From Kitasatospora purpeofusca (lineage in GTDB: Bacteria; Actinomycetota; Actinomycetes; Streptomycetales; Streptomycetaceae), in NCBI RefSeq assembly GCF_000718025.1, contig NZ_JODS01000037.1, forward strand, positions 1 to 64,000: a stretch of 64,000 nt of DNA, in the 5' to 3' direction. Below are positions 1 to 7,665 of the stretch, in pieces (the stretch's first letter is position 1; each line of letters opens with the position of its first letter). The position numbers and the translations under genes are program-made. The notes beneath the pieces were generated by a model, which was not told the DNA's origin, did not search any database, and saw only the letters and a program-made list of their open reading frames with translations.

Positions 1-230
1 TTGAGTTCTCAAGGAACGGACACTTCCTTCAGGCGGCTTTCACACCGGCCCTCCGGGCGCTTCGTTCTTTCGTGTTCCCAGCTTATCAGATGTTTTCCGC
101 TCCGTTTTCCGGAGTTTCATTCATCGAATTTGCTTGGGCCTTTCGGCGCTCCCGAACTCTACCAGAGTTTTTCGGGCCGTTTTCCCGCTCCGTTCTCGAA
201 TTTCATTTCGAGGACTTCGACTGGGGGCCG
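1..230 (-). promoter_or_regulatory. Putative rRNA operon leader/promoter region, reading leftward out of the window
   Basis: On the minus strand this AT-richer stretch ends at the left edge with CCGTTCCTTGAGAACTCAA. This is the boxA-like motif I know from the leader upstream of 16S rRNA in Streptomyces. Before it lie GAAGCGCCCGGAGG and two similar promoter-like blocks. Each block has GGAGCGG(G)AAAAC (plus-strand 179-192 and 92-104) followed by a -10-like hexamer, TAGAGT (156-161) and TAAGCT (80-85), 76 bp apart. Tandem promoters are usual for streptomycete rrn operons. The 16S gene itself would lie beyond base 1. No coding potential is convincing here. The assignment rests on remembered family sequence and was not aligned. 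Confidence 0.7.
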
Positions 231-234
231 TCCC

Positions 235-275
235 GTGGGGCAACCCGGAGAACATTACGCACCGGGTTGCCCCAC
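235..275 (-). terminator. Terminator hairpin downstream of rnj
   Basis: Perfect 14-bp inverted repeat: GTGGGGCAACCCGG (235-248) and CCGGGTTGCCCCAC (262-275) around a 13-nt loop. It lies 6 bp beyond the rnj stop. There is no U-tract, as is common for actinobacterial terminators. It also insulates rnj from the rRNA leader further left. Confidence 0.8.
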
Positions 276-281
276 GTCAAA

Positions 282-1967
282 TCACACCTCGACGACGACC
301 GGCAGGATCATCGGGCGGCGGCGGTAGTTGTCCGCGACCCACTTGCCGAGGGTCCGGCGCACCAGCTGCTGGACCTGACGGATCTCCAGCACGCCGTCGC
401 CCGCCGAGCGGTCGAGCGCCTCCTGGAGCTTGGCCGCCACCGGGACGAACGCGGCGTCGTCGATGCCGGAACCCCGGGCCTGGATGCTCGGGCCGCCGAC
501 GATCTTGCCGTTGGTGGAGTCCACCACGACGAAGCAGGAGATGAAGCCCTCCTCGCCGAGGATCCTGCGGTCCTTGAGCGAGGCCTCGGTGATGTCGCCG
601 ACCGAGGAGCCGTCCACGTAGACGTAGCCGGCCTGCACCTTGCCGACGATCCGGGCGACGCCCTTCTCCAGGTCGACGCAGACACCGTCCTCGGCGATGA
701 CGACCCGGTTGCGCGGGACGCCGGTGGCGATGCCGAGATCGGCGGCCGCCCGCAGGTGGCGCCACTCGCCGTGCACCGGCATGAGGTTGCGCGGCTTGCA
801 GATGTTGAAGAAGTACAGCAGCTCGCCGGCCGAGGCGTGGCCCGAGACGTGCACCTTGGCGTTGCCCTTGTGGACGACCTTGGCGCCCCAGCGGGTCAGG
901 CCGTTGATCACCCGGTAGACGGCGTTCTCGTTGCCGGGGATCAGCGAGGAGGCGAGGACGACGGTGTCGCCCTCGACGATGCGGATCTGGTGGTCGCGGT
1001 TGGCCATCCGGGACAGCGCGGCCATCGGCTCGCCCTGCGAACCGGTACAGATCAGCACGACCTCCTTGTCCGGCAGGTCGTCGAGCTGCTTGACGTCGAC
1101 GACCATGTTGCCGGGCACCTTGAGGTAGCCGAGGTCGCGGGCGATGCCCATGTTGCGGACCATCGACCGGCCGACGAAGGCGACCTTGCGCTTGTACTCG
1201 TGCGCGGCGTCCAGCACCTGCTGGATGCGGTGCACGTGGCTGGCGAAGGAGGCCACGATGATGCGCTTGTCCGCGTTGGCGAAGACATTGCGCAGCGCCG
1301 CGGAGATGTCCCGCTCGGACGGGATGAAGCCGGGGACCTCGGCGTTGGTGGAGTCCACCAGCAGCAGGTCCATGCCCTCCTCCGCCAGCTTGGCGAAGGT
1401 CGGCAGGTCGGTCAGCCGGCCGTCGAGCGGCAGCTGGTCCATCTTGAAGTCACCGGTGGCGACGACCATGCCGGCGGGCGTGCGCACGGCGACGGCCAGC
1501 GCGTCCGGGATGGAGTGGTTGACCGCGATGAACTGGCAGTCGAAGGGGCCGATCCGCTCGCGGTCGCCCTCGGCGACCTCCAGCACGTACGGGCGGATGC
1601 GGTGCTCGGCGAGCTTGGCCTCGATCAGCGCCAGGGTGAGCTTCGACCCGATCAGCGGGATGTCCGGGTTCTCCCGGAGGAGGAACGGGACGGCGCCGAT
1701 GTGGTCCTCGTGGCCGTGCGTGAGGACGATGCCGTCGATCTTGTCCAGACGGTCCCGGATGTAGGTGAAGTCCGGGAGGATCAGGTCGACGCCGGGCTGC
1801 TCGTCCTCGGGGAAGAGGACGCCGCAGTCGACGATGAGAATGCGGTCCCCGTATTCGAAGACCGTCATGTTGCGGCCGATCTCACCGAGACCGCCGAGCG
1901 GGGTGATGCGCAGGGCGCCCGCCTTGAGGGCCGGCGGCGCGCCGAGTTCGGGATGCGGGTGGCTCAA
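282..1967 (-). CDS. rnj: Ribonuclease J
   Basis: RNase J is a metallo-beta-lactamase/beta-CASP nuclease with 5'-to-3' exo- and endonuclease activity in mRNA decay and rRNA maturation. The metal-binding motif HGHEDH is clear, followed by the second ligand motif (VNHSIPDA), the GDFKMD aspartate and the beta-CASP histidine region (HVSGHAS). I chose the TTG at 1967 because GAGGAG lies six bases upstream and the resulting 561-residue protein begins SHPHPELG as in Streptomyces homologues. An in-frame extension to 2021 would translate through a perfect hairpin and is unlikely. It is the last gene of a minus-strand run behind dapA, followed by a hairpin terminator. The hairpin just ahead of the ribosome-binding site suggests post-transcriptional control. 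Confidence 0.95.
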   Translation of the reverse strand: MSHPHPELGAPPALKAGALRITPLGGLGEIGRNMTVFEYGDRILIVDCGVLFPEDEQPGVDLILPDFTYIRDRLDKIDGIVLTHGHEDHIGAVPFLLRENPDIPLIGSKLTLALIEAKLAEHRIRPYVLEVAEGDRERIGPFDCQFIAVNHSIPDALAVAVRTPAGMVVATGDFKMDQLPLDGRLTDLPTFAKLAEEGMDLLLVDSTNAEVPGFIPSERDISAALRNVFANADKRIIVASFASHVHRIQQVLDAAHEYKRKVAFVGRSMVRNMGIARDLGYLKVPGNMVVDVKQLDDLPDKEVVLICTGSQGEPMAALSRMANRDHQIRIVEGDTVVLASSLIPGNENAVYRVINGLTRWGAKVVHKGNAKVHVSGHASAGELLYFFNICKPRNLMPVHGEWRHLRAAADLGIATGVPRNRVVIAEDGVCVDLEKGVARIVGKVQAGYVYVDGSSVGDITEASLKDRRILGEEGFISCFVVVDSTNGKIVGGPSIQARGSGIDDAAFVPVAAKLQEALDRSAGDGVLEIRQVQQLVRRTLGKWVADNYRRRPMILPVVVEV

Positions 1968-1982
1968 AAGACTCTCCTCACG

Positions 1983-2032
1983 ACGCACGCCATATGTCCG
2001 GGGTCCTCCCCCGTGAGACATATGGCGTGCGT
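1983..2032 (-). promoter_or_regulatory. Perfect 16-bp stem in the rnj 5' leader (dapA-rnj intergenic hairpin)
   Basis: ACGCACGCCATATGTC (1983-1998) pairs perfectly with GACATATGGCGTGCGT (2017-2032). The loop holds a further CGGGG/CCCCG pairing (1999-2003 with 2009-2013). On the transcribed minus strand it follows dapA by about 107 bp and ends just before the GAGGAG ribosome-binding site of rnj. It could be the dapA terminator, a processing site, or a leader structure controlling rnj translation. Confidence 0.65.
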
Positions 2033-2138
2033 TCTCCGTGTCGGTTTTCCTACCAGGTCTGTGCTCTCGCGCCTTCGGTCCGGTCCAGCGGCGGGCCCGT
2101 GAGGGTCCGGCGAGCCGGGGCGCGCACGTCTTCGTCTG

Positions 2139-3038
2139 TTACAGGTCTACCCCGCCGTCGGCGAGATCCTTCTTCAGTTGCGCGATCTCCTCCGGAGTCG
2201 CGCCGATCAGGGGCAGTCGCAGCGGCCCGGCCGGCAGACCCTGGAGGTCCAGCGCGGCCTTGGTGAGAATGACGCCCTGGGTGCGGAAGATACCGGTGAA
2301 CACCGGCAGCAGGCGCTGGTGGACCGCCGTGGCCTTGGCCACATCCCCGGCCAGGTGGGCCTCGACCATGGCCCGCAGCTCGCCGGCCACCACGTGCCCG
2401 ACCACGCTCACCACACCCGCGGCCCCGACCGACAGCAGCGGCAGGTTGAGGATGTCGTCGCCGGAGTACCAGGCCAGTCCGGAGCGGGCGATCGCCCAGG
2501 ACGCGGCACCCAGGTCGCCCTTGGCGTCCTTGTTGGCGACGATCCGCGGGTGCTCGCCCAGCCGGACCAGCGTCTCGTGGCTCAGCGCGACGCCGCTGCG
2601 GCCCGGGATGTCGTACAGCATGACAGGAAGTTCGGTGGCGTCGGCGATCCGCACCGTGTGCCGGTACAGGCCCTCCTGCGGGGGCTTGCTGTAGTACGGC
2701 GTGACCGACAGCAGGCCGTGCGCGCCGGCGGCCGCGGCCTGCCGGGCCAGCTCGACGCTGTGGTGCGTGTCGTTGGTGCCGACGCCGGCCACCACGTGGG
2801 CCCGGTCGCCGACGGCCTCCACCACGGCGCGGACGAGCTGGGCCTTCTCGGCGTCACTGGTGGTCGGGGACTCGCCGGTGGTGCCGTTGACGACGAGGCC
2901 GTCGTTGCCGGAGTCGACGAGGTGCGCGGCGAGGCGCTGGGCGCCGTCGAGGTCGAGGCCGCCGTCGGCGGTGAACGGTGTCACCATCGCGGTCAGGACC
3001 CGGCCGAAGGGCGTCTGGGGGGTGGAGGTCGGAGCCAT
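2139..3038 (-). CDS. dapA: 4-hydroxy-tetrahydrodipicolinate synthase
   Basis: DapA condenses pyruvate with aspartate semialdehyde, the first committed step to diaminopimelate and lysine. The 299-residue TIM-barrel protein has the expected motifs: NGTTGES around T53/T54, PYYSKP with Tyr115/116, YDIPGRSGV with Tyr142 and Arg147, and the Schiff-base lysine K170 in VANKDAKGD. Length and start (MAPTSTPQ) fit the family. It lies downstream of thyX on the same strand, but a strong hairpin at 3171-3216 separates them, so it probably has its own promoter in 3039-3170. With dapB at 5447 it places two lysine-pathway enzymes around thyX. The N-acetylneuraminate lyase branch of the superfamily is less likely given this context. 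Confidence 0.95.
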   Translation of the reverse strand: MAPTSTPQTPFGRVLTAMVTPFTADGGLDLDGAQRLAAHLVDSGNDGLVVNGTTGESPTTSDAEKAQLVRAVVEAVGDRAHVVAGVGTNDTHHSVELARQAAAAGAHGLLSVTPYYSKPPQEGLYRHTVRIADATELPVMLYDIPGRSGVALSHETLVRLGEHPRIVANKDAKGDLGAASWAIARSGLAWYSGDDILNLPLLSVGAAGVVSVVGHVVAGELRAMVEAHLAGDVAKATAVHQRLLPVFTGIFRTQGVILTKAALDLQGLPAGPLRLPLIGATPEEIAQLKKDLADGGVDL

Positions 3039-3170
3039 GTGTCCAAAACTACTCGTAGGCGGTGGGGCGACACCCAGGCCGGTCCACGGTTCGGACGGCC
3101 GTGCCTGCGGAACGGTCCGGGATCGTCCCGGTACGGGCCCCGCGGAACCGGTTCCAGCAGCGGAAACATG

Positions 3171-3216
3171 GGATTCCGGTGCTGCGTGCTCGGGGGTTCA
3201 AGCAGCACCGGAATCC
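3171..3216 (-). terminator. Terminator hairpin downstream of thyX
   Basis: GGATTCCGGTGCTGC (3171-3185) and GCAGCACCGGAATCC (3202-3216) form a perfect 15-bp stem with a 16-nt loop. It lies 83 bp past the thyX stop and 133 bp before the dapA start. No U-tract is seen. The remaining bases 3039-3170 presumably carry the dapA promoter, but I see no clear -10/-35 pair. Confidence 0.8.
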
Positions 3217-3298
3217 GTGTTCACGAGCGTAGGGAGAGGTCAGAAATGCCGCAATCCAGACATGCCCGGCACTCCCCCCGGATGCCCGTCGTCGCAGG

Positions 3299-4939
3299 TC
3301 AGGGCGCGACCCGGCCGTGCTTCTCGAAGGCCGCATGGGTGAGCGGCATGAGCTCCGCCCACTGCTCCTCCATCCGCTCGGCGACCATCTCGATCTCGCG
3401 CTGCGGGAACGACGGCACCGCCGCGTACTCCCGCTTGGTCCGCAGCGACAGGAAGTGCATCAGCGAGCGGGCGTTGCAGGTCGCGTACATCGAGGAGAAC
3501 AGCCCGACCGGCAGCACCGCGCGGGCGACCTCCCGGGCCACTCCCGCCGCCAGCATCTCCTGGTAGCGCTCGTAGGCCTCGGTGTAGGCGGACTCCATCG
3601 CGGCCCCGACGGTCCGGTGCTGCTCCGGGCTCCCGTCGACGAACTCGTACCGGCCCGGCCTGCCCTGCTGGACCAGCTTGCGGTCCTCTGCGGGCAGGTA
3701 GAAGACCGGCTGCAGCTCGCGGTAGCGCCCGGACTCCTCGTTGTACGAGTTGTGGACGACGATGCCGCCGGCCAGGAAGTTGTGCCAAGGCCCCTCCACC
3801 GCCAGGTCGTACGTCATCTCCTCGCCGTCCTCGACGATCCCGGTGACCAGGTCGGCCTCGGCGAGGGCGACCTTGCCACCGCGCCTGGCCAGGGCCTGTT
3901 CGCCCGCGCTCTTGGCGGCGTGGCAGTCTCCGCAGGCAGGCGCCAGGTTCTTCTCGTCCAGTGCCTTGCCCAGGTCGAGGGCGACCGGTACGACGTGGTC
4001 CAGCTCCAGCGCCTCCCGGGGGAACACGCGGGAACACAGGTAGCACACGTCCTGCTCGTCGATGAGCCGGTTCCGCTGCATCGAGGTCCACACACCGATG
4101 CCCCGCCGAAGGCTCGGCGGGACCAGCGCCTCCGACGGACGTGCCGCGGTACCACCGGTCATCACCGAGTCACCGACCGCCAGCTCACCCGCCTTGCGCC
4201 AGCCGTCCGGAGTGAGGATCGCGTGGTCCTTGCTGCACCGCAGCTGCTTGCCGCTCGCGGTGGTCAGCCGGAGGAGCTGCTTGACACCCGACTCCATCAC
4301 GTCGACGATCCGCGCGCGCCCGGCCAGGAGCGTGCGCTCGTCGAAGCAGCGGACGTGGTTTCGCCGGACCGACTCCAGCTTCCGGGTCCGCTTGCTCGGA
4401 TTCAGGGCGCGGAACTCCGCGACGGCGGCCTCCGCCGCCTCGCGAGTGCCGTGCAGACCCAAGTGGTGGGTCTCGCCCTTCTGCTTGACCTGCGCCCGCC
4501 ACTTCTCGGACTTCTTGTGCCAGGTCACGCCGCCCTTACCGGCTTCGATCCGGTCCTCCACGCCGACGTGCCACTGCTGGTACAGGTCGGCGATGGTCCG
4601 GCGCCTGAGCGACCCGTCCTTGCCCTGCAGCGTGATCTCGGTGTCCCCGGCGAGGCACCAGCCGCTGCGGTGGCGGTGGAACTCGCGGAAGACGAAGATC
4701 GGCGCGCTGATGAAGAAGGTCATCGAGTTGTGCTCGAACGGCGTGCCGTGCCGGTCGCGCATCAGGAAGTTGATCAGGCCCGCGGACTTGTCCGGGTCCT
4801 GCTGGAGGGCCTCCAGGGACTGCTCCCCCGCCGTCGAGACCCGGGCCGCCCAGATGACGTCCGAGTCGGCGGCGGCGGCGCGGACCAGGTCCGCGGTGAT
4901 GTCGCTGCGGAACCGGGGGGCGGTGGTGTCCTCGCTCAC
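3299..4939 (-). CDS. thyX: Flavin-dependent thymidylate synthase ThyX, interrupted by an intein
   Basis: ThyX makes dTMP from dUMP with FAD, NADPH and methylene-tetrahydrofolate. The 546-residue precursor contains two extein parts: residues 1-94, ending FREFHRHRSGW, and 398-546, beginning SYNEESGRY. Joined, they restore the family signature RHR...S.NE.S.RY and a normal-sized enzyme of 243 residues. An intein of 303 residues (95-397) separates them, so activity requires protein splicing. The start is a GTG that overlaps the stop of the upstream membrane-protein gene (GTGA), which indicates translational coupling. Extein motifs such as the C-terminal LMHFLSLRTK dUMP-binding segment are intact. 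A hairpin follows the gene. Nothing suggests a pseudogene: the reading frame is open throughout and the splice-site residues are present. Confidence 0.95.
   Translation of the reverse strand: MSEDTTAPRFRSDITADLVRAAAADSDVIWAARVSTAGEQSLEALQQDPDKSAGLINFLMRDRHGTPFEHNSMTFFISAPIFVFREFHRHRSGWCLAGDTEITLQGKDGSLRRRTIADLYQQWHVGVEDRIEAGKGGVTWHKKSEKWRAQVKQKGETHHLGLHGTREAAEAAVAEFRALNPSKRTRKLESVRRNHVRCFDERTLLAGRARIVDVMESGVKQLLRLTTASGKQLRCSKDHAILTPDGWRKAGELAVGDSVMTGGTAARPSEALVPPSLRRGIGVWTSMQRNRLIDEQDVCYLCSRVFPREALELDHVVPVALDLGKALDEKNLAPACGDCHAAKSAGEQALARRGGKVALAEADLVTGIVEDGEEMTYDLAVEGPWHNFLAGGIVVHNSYNEESGRYRELQPVFYLPAEDRKLVQQGRPGRYEFVDGSPEQHRTVGAAMESAYTEAYERYQEMLAAGVAREVARAVLPVGLFSSMYATCNARSLMHFLSLRTKREYAAVPSFPQREIEMVAERMEEQWAELMPLTHAAFEKHGRVAP
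3749..4657 (-). mobile_element. ThyX intein with AP2-like DNA-binding module and HNH homing endonuclease
   Basis: Precursor residues 95-397. Splicing motifs: Cys95 starts block A (CLAGDTEI), block B is GKQLRCSKDHAIL with His239, block F is MTYDLAVEGPWHNFLA, and block G ends VVHN with His396-Asn397 followed by Ser398. All nucleophiles for class 1 splicing are therefore present. Residues 137-180 (GVTWHKK...KWRAQV...HHLGLHGTREAAEAA) resemble an AP2 domain, a module known from HNH homing endonucleases of phages and cyanobacteria. Residues 299-343 form an HNH/zinc motif: CYLC, LDHVVP with His315, Asn331, then CGDCHAAK. The AP2-like part sits before block B and the HNH after it. The insertion point is the most conserved motif of the host enzyme, as expected for a homing element. 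Confidence 0.88.
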
Positions 4940-5439
4940 GCGTTGCTCCTCGCGGGCTTGCCGATGGTGCTGCCGGCGCCGTCCGGGGTGGTGTCGGCGC
5001 CGGTGGCGCGGTGCAGCTTGATGGCGTGCTGCATGGTCCTGCGGGCGCGCGGTACGTCGCCGGCGTCGGCGTAGGCCACCGCGAGCCGGAAGAAGACCCG
5101 CCAGTCGCCCGGGGCGGCCTCGGCCTCGGCCTTGCGGCGCGCGAACACCGCGTCGGCCGAGGCGCGGTCGATCCGCCCGCCGTCGGTGCGCTCCAGCTCG
5201 TCGACCGGCAGACCGCCCTCGGCCTCCAGCTCGCGGGCGAGCCGCTCACTGTCCCGTCCGAAGCGGACCGTCTGGCGCAGGAACCATATGCCGATGACCG
5301 GGATGACGAAGGCACACAGGCCCAGGCCGATGCCCAGCGGCTTGCCGGTGGCGACCAGTTGGACGCCCTCGCCGACGCAGATCAGCGCGACCAGGGCCAG
5401 GACTCCGGAGAGGACGAAGAAGCCGGTACGGGAGGTCAT
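4936..5439 (-). CDS. Small membrane protein with C-terminal TPR-like segment
   Basis: I do not recognise a named family. From the ATG at 5439 the product is 167 residues. It has two predicted transmembrane helices near the N-terminus (about residues 5-30 and 36-60), then a charged cytosolic region (SERLARELEAEGG). The C-terminal part (WRVFFRLAVAYADAGDVPRARRT) reads like one or two TPR helices. The gene lies 7 bp after dapB and its TGA overlaps the thyX GTG start by two bases (GTGA), so it is co-translated with both neighbours. An in-frame extension to 5511 would overlap dapB by 65 bp and is less likely. A similar gene between dapB and thyX is, to my knowledge, common in streptomycetes. Its function is unknown. 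Confidence 0.75.
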   Translation of the reverse strand: MTSRTGFFVLSGVLALVALICVGEGVQLVATGKPLGIGLGLCAFVIPVIGIWFLRQTVRFGRDSERLARELEAEGGLPVDELERTDGGRIDRASADAVFARRKAEAEAAPGDWRVFFRLAVAYADAGDVPRARRTMQHAIKLHRATGADTTPDGAGSTIGKPARSNA

Positions 5440-5446
5440 GCCGCGC

Positions 5447-6193
5447 TCACAGGTCCAGGAAGTGTTCGAGGCCCAGGGTGAGCCCGGGCGTCTGCACGAC
5501 CTTGCGCACACCGAGCAGGATGCCCGGCATGAAGCTGCTGTGGTGCAGCGAGTCGTGCCGGATGGTGAGGGTCTCGCCGTCGTCGCCGAACATCACCTGC
5601 TGGTGGGCGAGCAGACCGCGCAGCCGCACCGCGTGCACCGGCACCCCGTCGACGTCGGCGCCGCGGGCGCCGGGCAGGCCGTGGGTGGTCGGGTCCTGCT
5701 GCGGCGCGCGGCCGGCCTCCGCGCGGGCGGCGGCGATCAGCTGGGCGGTGCGGGTGGCGGTTCCGCTGGGGGCGTCCGCCTTGTGGTCGTGGTGCAGCTC
5801 GACGACCTCGACCGACTCGAAGTACTTCGCCGCGGCCTGCGCGAACTTCATGCCGAGCACGGCGCCGACGGAGAAGTTGGGCGCGATCAGCAGACCCAGT
5901 TCCGGCGCGGCGGCGAGCAGCCCCCGGACGGTGGCGAGGCGCTCCTCCGTCCAGCCGGTGGTGCCGGTGACCACGTGGATGCCGTGCGACAGGCAGTAGT
6001 CGAGGTTGCCCATCACCGAGTCGGGGTGGGTCAGTTCGACCGCGACCTGCACCCCGGCGTCGGTCAGCTCGGAGAGCTCCGAGCCCCGGCCGAGGGTGGC
6101 GACCAGTTCCAGGTCCGGGGCGGCCCCGACGGCCTTGACGGCCTCCGAGCCGATCCGGCCCCGGGCGCCGATCACAGCGACTCGCAGCGTCAT
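5447..6193 (-). CDS. dapB: 4-hydroxy-tetrahydrodipicolinate reductase
   Basis: DapB reduces the product of DapA with NAD(P)H in the diaminopimelate/lysine pathway. The 248-residue protein begins with a Rossmann motif (GARGRIG, residues 9-15) and carries the family signature ELHHDHKADAPSGTA (132-146) with catalytic His134/135 and Lys138. GTTGW is also present. Length is typical of actinobacterial DapB. It is 14 bp downstream of the M16 peptidase gene and 7 bp upstream of the small membrane-protein gene, so these genes and thyX look like one transcription unit. dapA lies on the other side of thyX, behind a terminator. Confidence 0.95.
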   Translation of the reverse strand: MTLRVAVIGARGRIGSEAVKAVGAAPDLELVATLGRGSELSELTDAGVQVAVELTHPDSVMGNLDYCLSHGIHVVTGTTGWTEERLATVRGLLAAAPELGLLIAPNFSVGAVLGMKFAQAAAKYFESVEVVELHHDHKADAPSGTATRTAQLIAAARAEAGRAPQQDPTTHGLPGARGADVDGVPVHAVRLRGLLAHQQVMFGDDGETLTIRHDSLHHSSFMPGILLGVRKVVQTPGLTLGLEHFLDL

Positions 6194-6207
6194 GGTGAGT
6201 AGTCCCT

Positions 6208-7560
6208 TCAGGCCAGCAGGTCGGCCAGCTTGGCGGCCCGCTTGTCGTTGATCGGGCCGATCAGCGCGAGCGAGGGCCGGTACGCGCCCAGCACATCACG
6301 GGCGACCTCGTGCACGTCGTCCAGGGTCACTGCGGCTATCTTCGCCAGCATGTCGTCCACCGACAGGTGGTGGCCGTAGCTGAGTTCGGCCTTGCCGATC
6401 CGGTTCATCAGCGAGCCGGTGTCCTCCATGCCGAGCACGGTGGAGCCGGAGATCTGGCCGATCGCGCGCCGCAGCTCCTCCTCGGTGATGCCCTCGGCGA
6501 CCACCTTGGCGAGCTCCTCGCGGCAGATCCGCAGCACCTCCTCGACCCGCTTGGGCTGGCAGCCGGCATAGATGCCGAACAGGCCGCTGTCCGCGTACGA
6601 GGAGGAGTAGGAGTACACCGAGTACGCCAGGCCGCGCTTCTCCCGGACCTCCTGGAACAGCCGCGAGCTCATGCCGCCGCCGAGGGCCGCGTTGAGCACG
6701 CCCATCGCCCAGCGGCGCTCGTCGTGCCGGGGCACCCCGGGCACGCCCAGCACCAGGTGGGCCTGCTCGGTGGAGCGGTTGAACACCTCGACCCGGCCGG
6801 CGGTGCGCAGCGCCTTGACGCCGCGGCGGGCCTCGGCGGGAGCGGCCTCGGACTTGGCGAGCAGCGGTGCGAAGGCCCGCTCGACCTGCCGGACGACCTT
6901 GCGGTGGTCGAGGTTGCCGGCCGCGGCGACGACGAGGTTCTCGGGCCGGTAGCGGCGGTGGAAGAAGTTCGCGATCTGGTCGCGGGTGAGCGACCTGACG
7001 GTCTCCTGGGTGCCGAGGATCGGGCGGCCGAGCGGGCCGTTGCCGAAGATCACCTTGGCGAAGAGGTCGTGGACGACGTCACCCGGGTCGTCCTCGGCCA
7101 TCGCCATCTCCTCGAGGATGACGCCGCGTTCGGCCTCGACGTCCTCGGGGCGGATCAGCGAGCCGGTGAGCATGTCGCAGACCACGTCGATGGCGAGCGG
7201 CAGGTCGGTGTCGAGCACCCGCGCGTAGTAGCAGGTGTTCTCCTTGGCGGTGAAGGCGTTCATCTCGCCGCCGACCGCGTCCAGGGCGGCCGAGATGTCC
7301 AGCGCGCTGCGCCGCTCGGTGCCCTTGAAGAGCAGGTGCTCCAGGTAGTGCGTGGCGCCGTTGAGCTGGGGGGTCTCGTCGCGAGAACCGACCCCGACCC
7401 AGATGCCGAAGGTCGCGGAGCGCACCGTCGGCAGGGTCTCGGTGACGACGCGCAGGCCGCCGGGAAGGACGGTGCGGCGCACGATTCCGGCGCCGTCCGC
7501 GCCCTTCAGCAGGGTTCGGGTCGTGCCGGGGCGCTGCGTCGCCGCCGAGGCCAGAGCCAC
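6208..7560 (-). CDS. M16-family zinc metallopeptidase (insulinase/processing-peptidase type)
   Basis: The inverted zinc motif HYLEH (residues 71-75, with Glu74 catalytic) and a downstream AERGVILEEMAM segment with the third ligand identify an M16 peptidase. The second half has the usual non-catalytic domain with GGGMSSRLFQEVREKRGLAY. I start at GTG 7560 because GGAGG lies seven bases upstream; this gives 450 residues, close to streptomycete homologues. Upstream in-frame ATG codons at 7596 and 7623 lack a comparable site. It follows pnp by 105 bp and precedes dapB by 14 bp. The position directly behind pnp is conserved in Gram-positive bacteria, but the substrate is not known. No signal peptide is seen, so a cytoplasmic location is likely. 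Confidence 0.92.
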   Translation of the reverse strand: MALASAATQRPGTTRTLLKGADGAGIVRRTVLPGGLRVVTETLPTVRSATFGIWVGVGSRDETPQLNGATHYLEHLLFKGTERRSALDISAALDAVGGEMNAFTAKENTCYYARVLDTDLPLAIDVVCDMLTGSLIRPEDVEAERGVILEEMAMAEDDPGDVVHDLFAKVIFGNGPLGRPILGTQETVRSLTRDQIANFFHRRYRPENLVVAAAGNLDHRKVVRQVERAFAPLLAKSEAAPAEARRGVKALRTAGRVEVFNRSTEQAHLVLGVPGVPRHDERRWAMGVLNAALGGGMSSRLFQEVREKRGLAYSVYSYSSSYADSGLFGIYAGCQPKRVEEVLRICREELAKVVAEGITEEELRRAIGQISGSTVLGMEDTGSLMNRIGKAELSYGHHLSVDDMLAKIAAVTLDDVHEVARDVLGAYRPSLALIGPINDKRAAKLADLLA

Positions 7561-7665
7561 GGGGGTACCTCCGTAGAAAGCAATCCGTCGAAGCATGGGG
7601 GGACAACAGGGTGCGGCCCGCACGCCGCTGGGGGCGTGCGGGCCGCGGGATCAGCTAGCGGCGCT

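Noticed and set aside
72..2102. A 676-codon open frame on the plus strand opposite rnj
   Set aside because: It runs antisense to a clear RNase J gene, its protein is Ala/Asp/Val/Arg low complexity and matches nothing. At this GC content such antisense frames stay open by chance.
3299..4939. thyX read as a broken gene or two fused genes
   Set aside because: The insert begins and ends with exact intein splice motifs and the frame is continuous, so an intein explains it better than damage.
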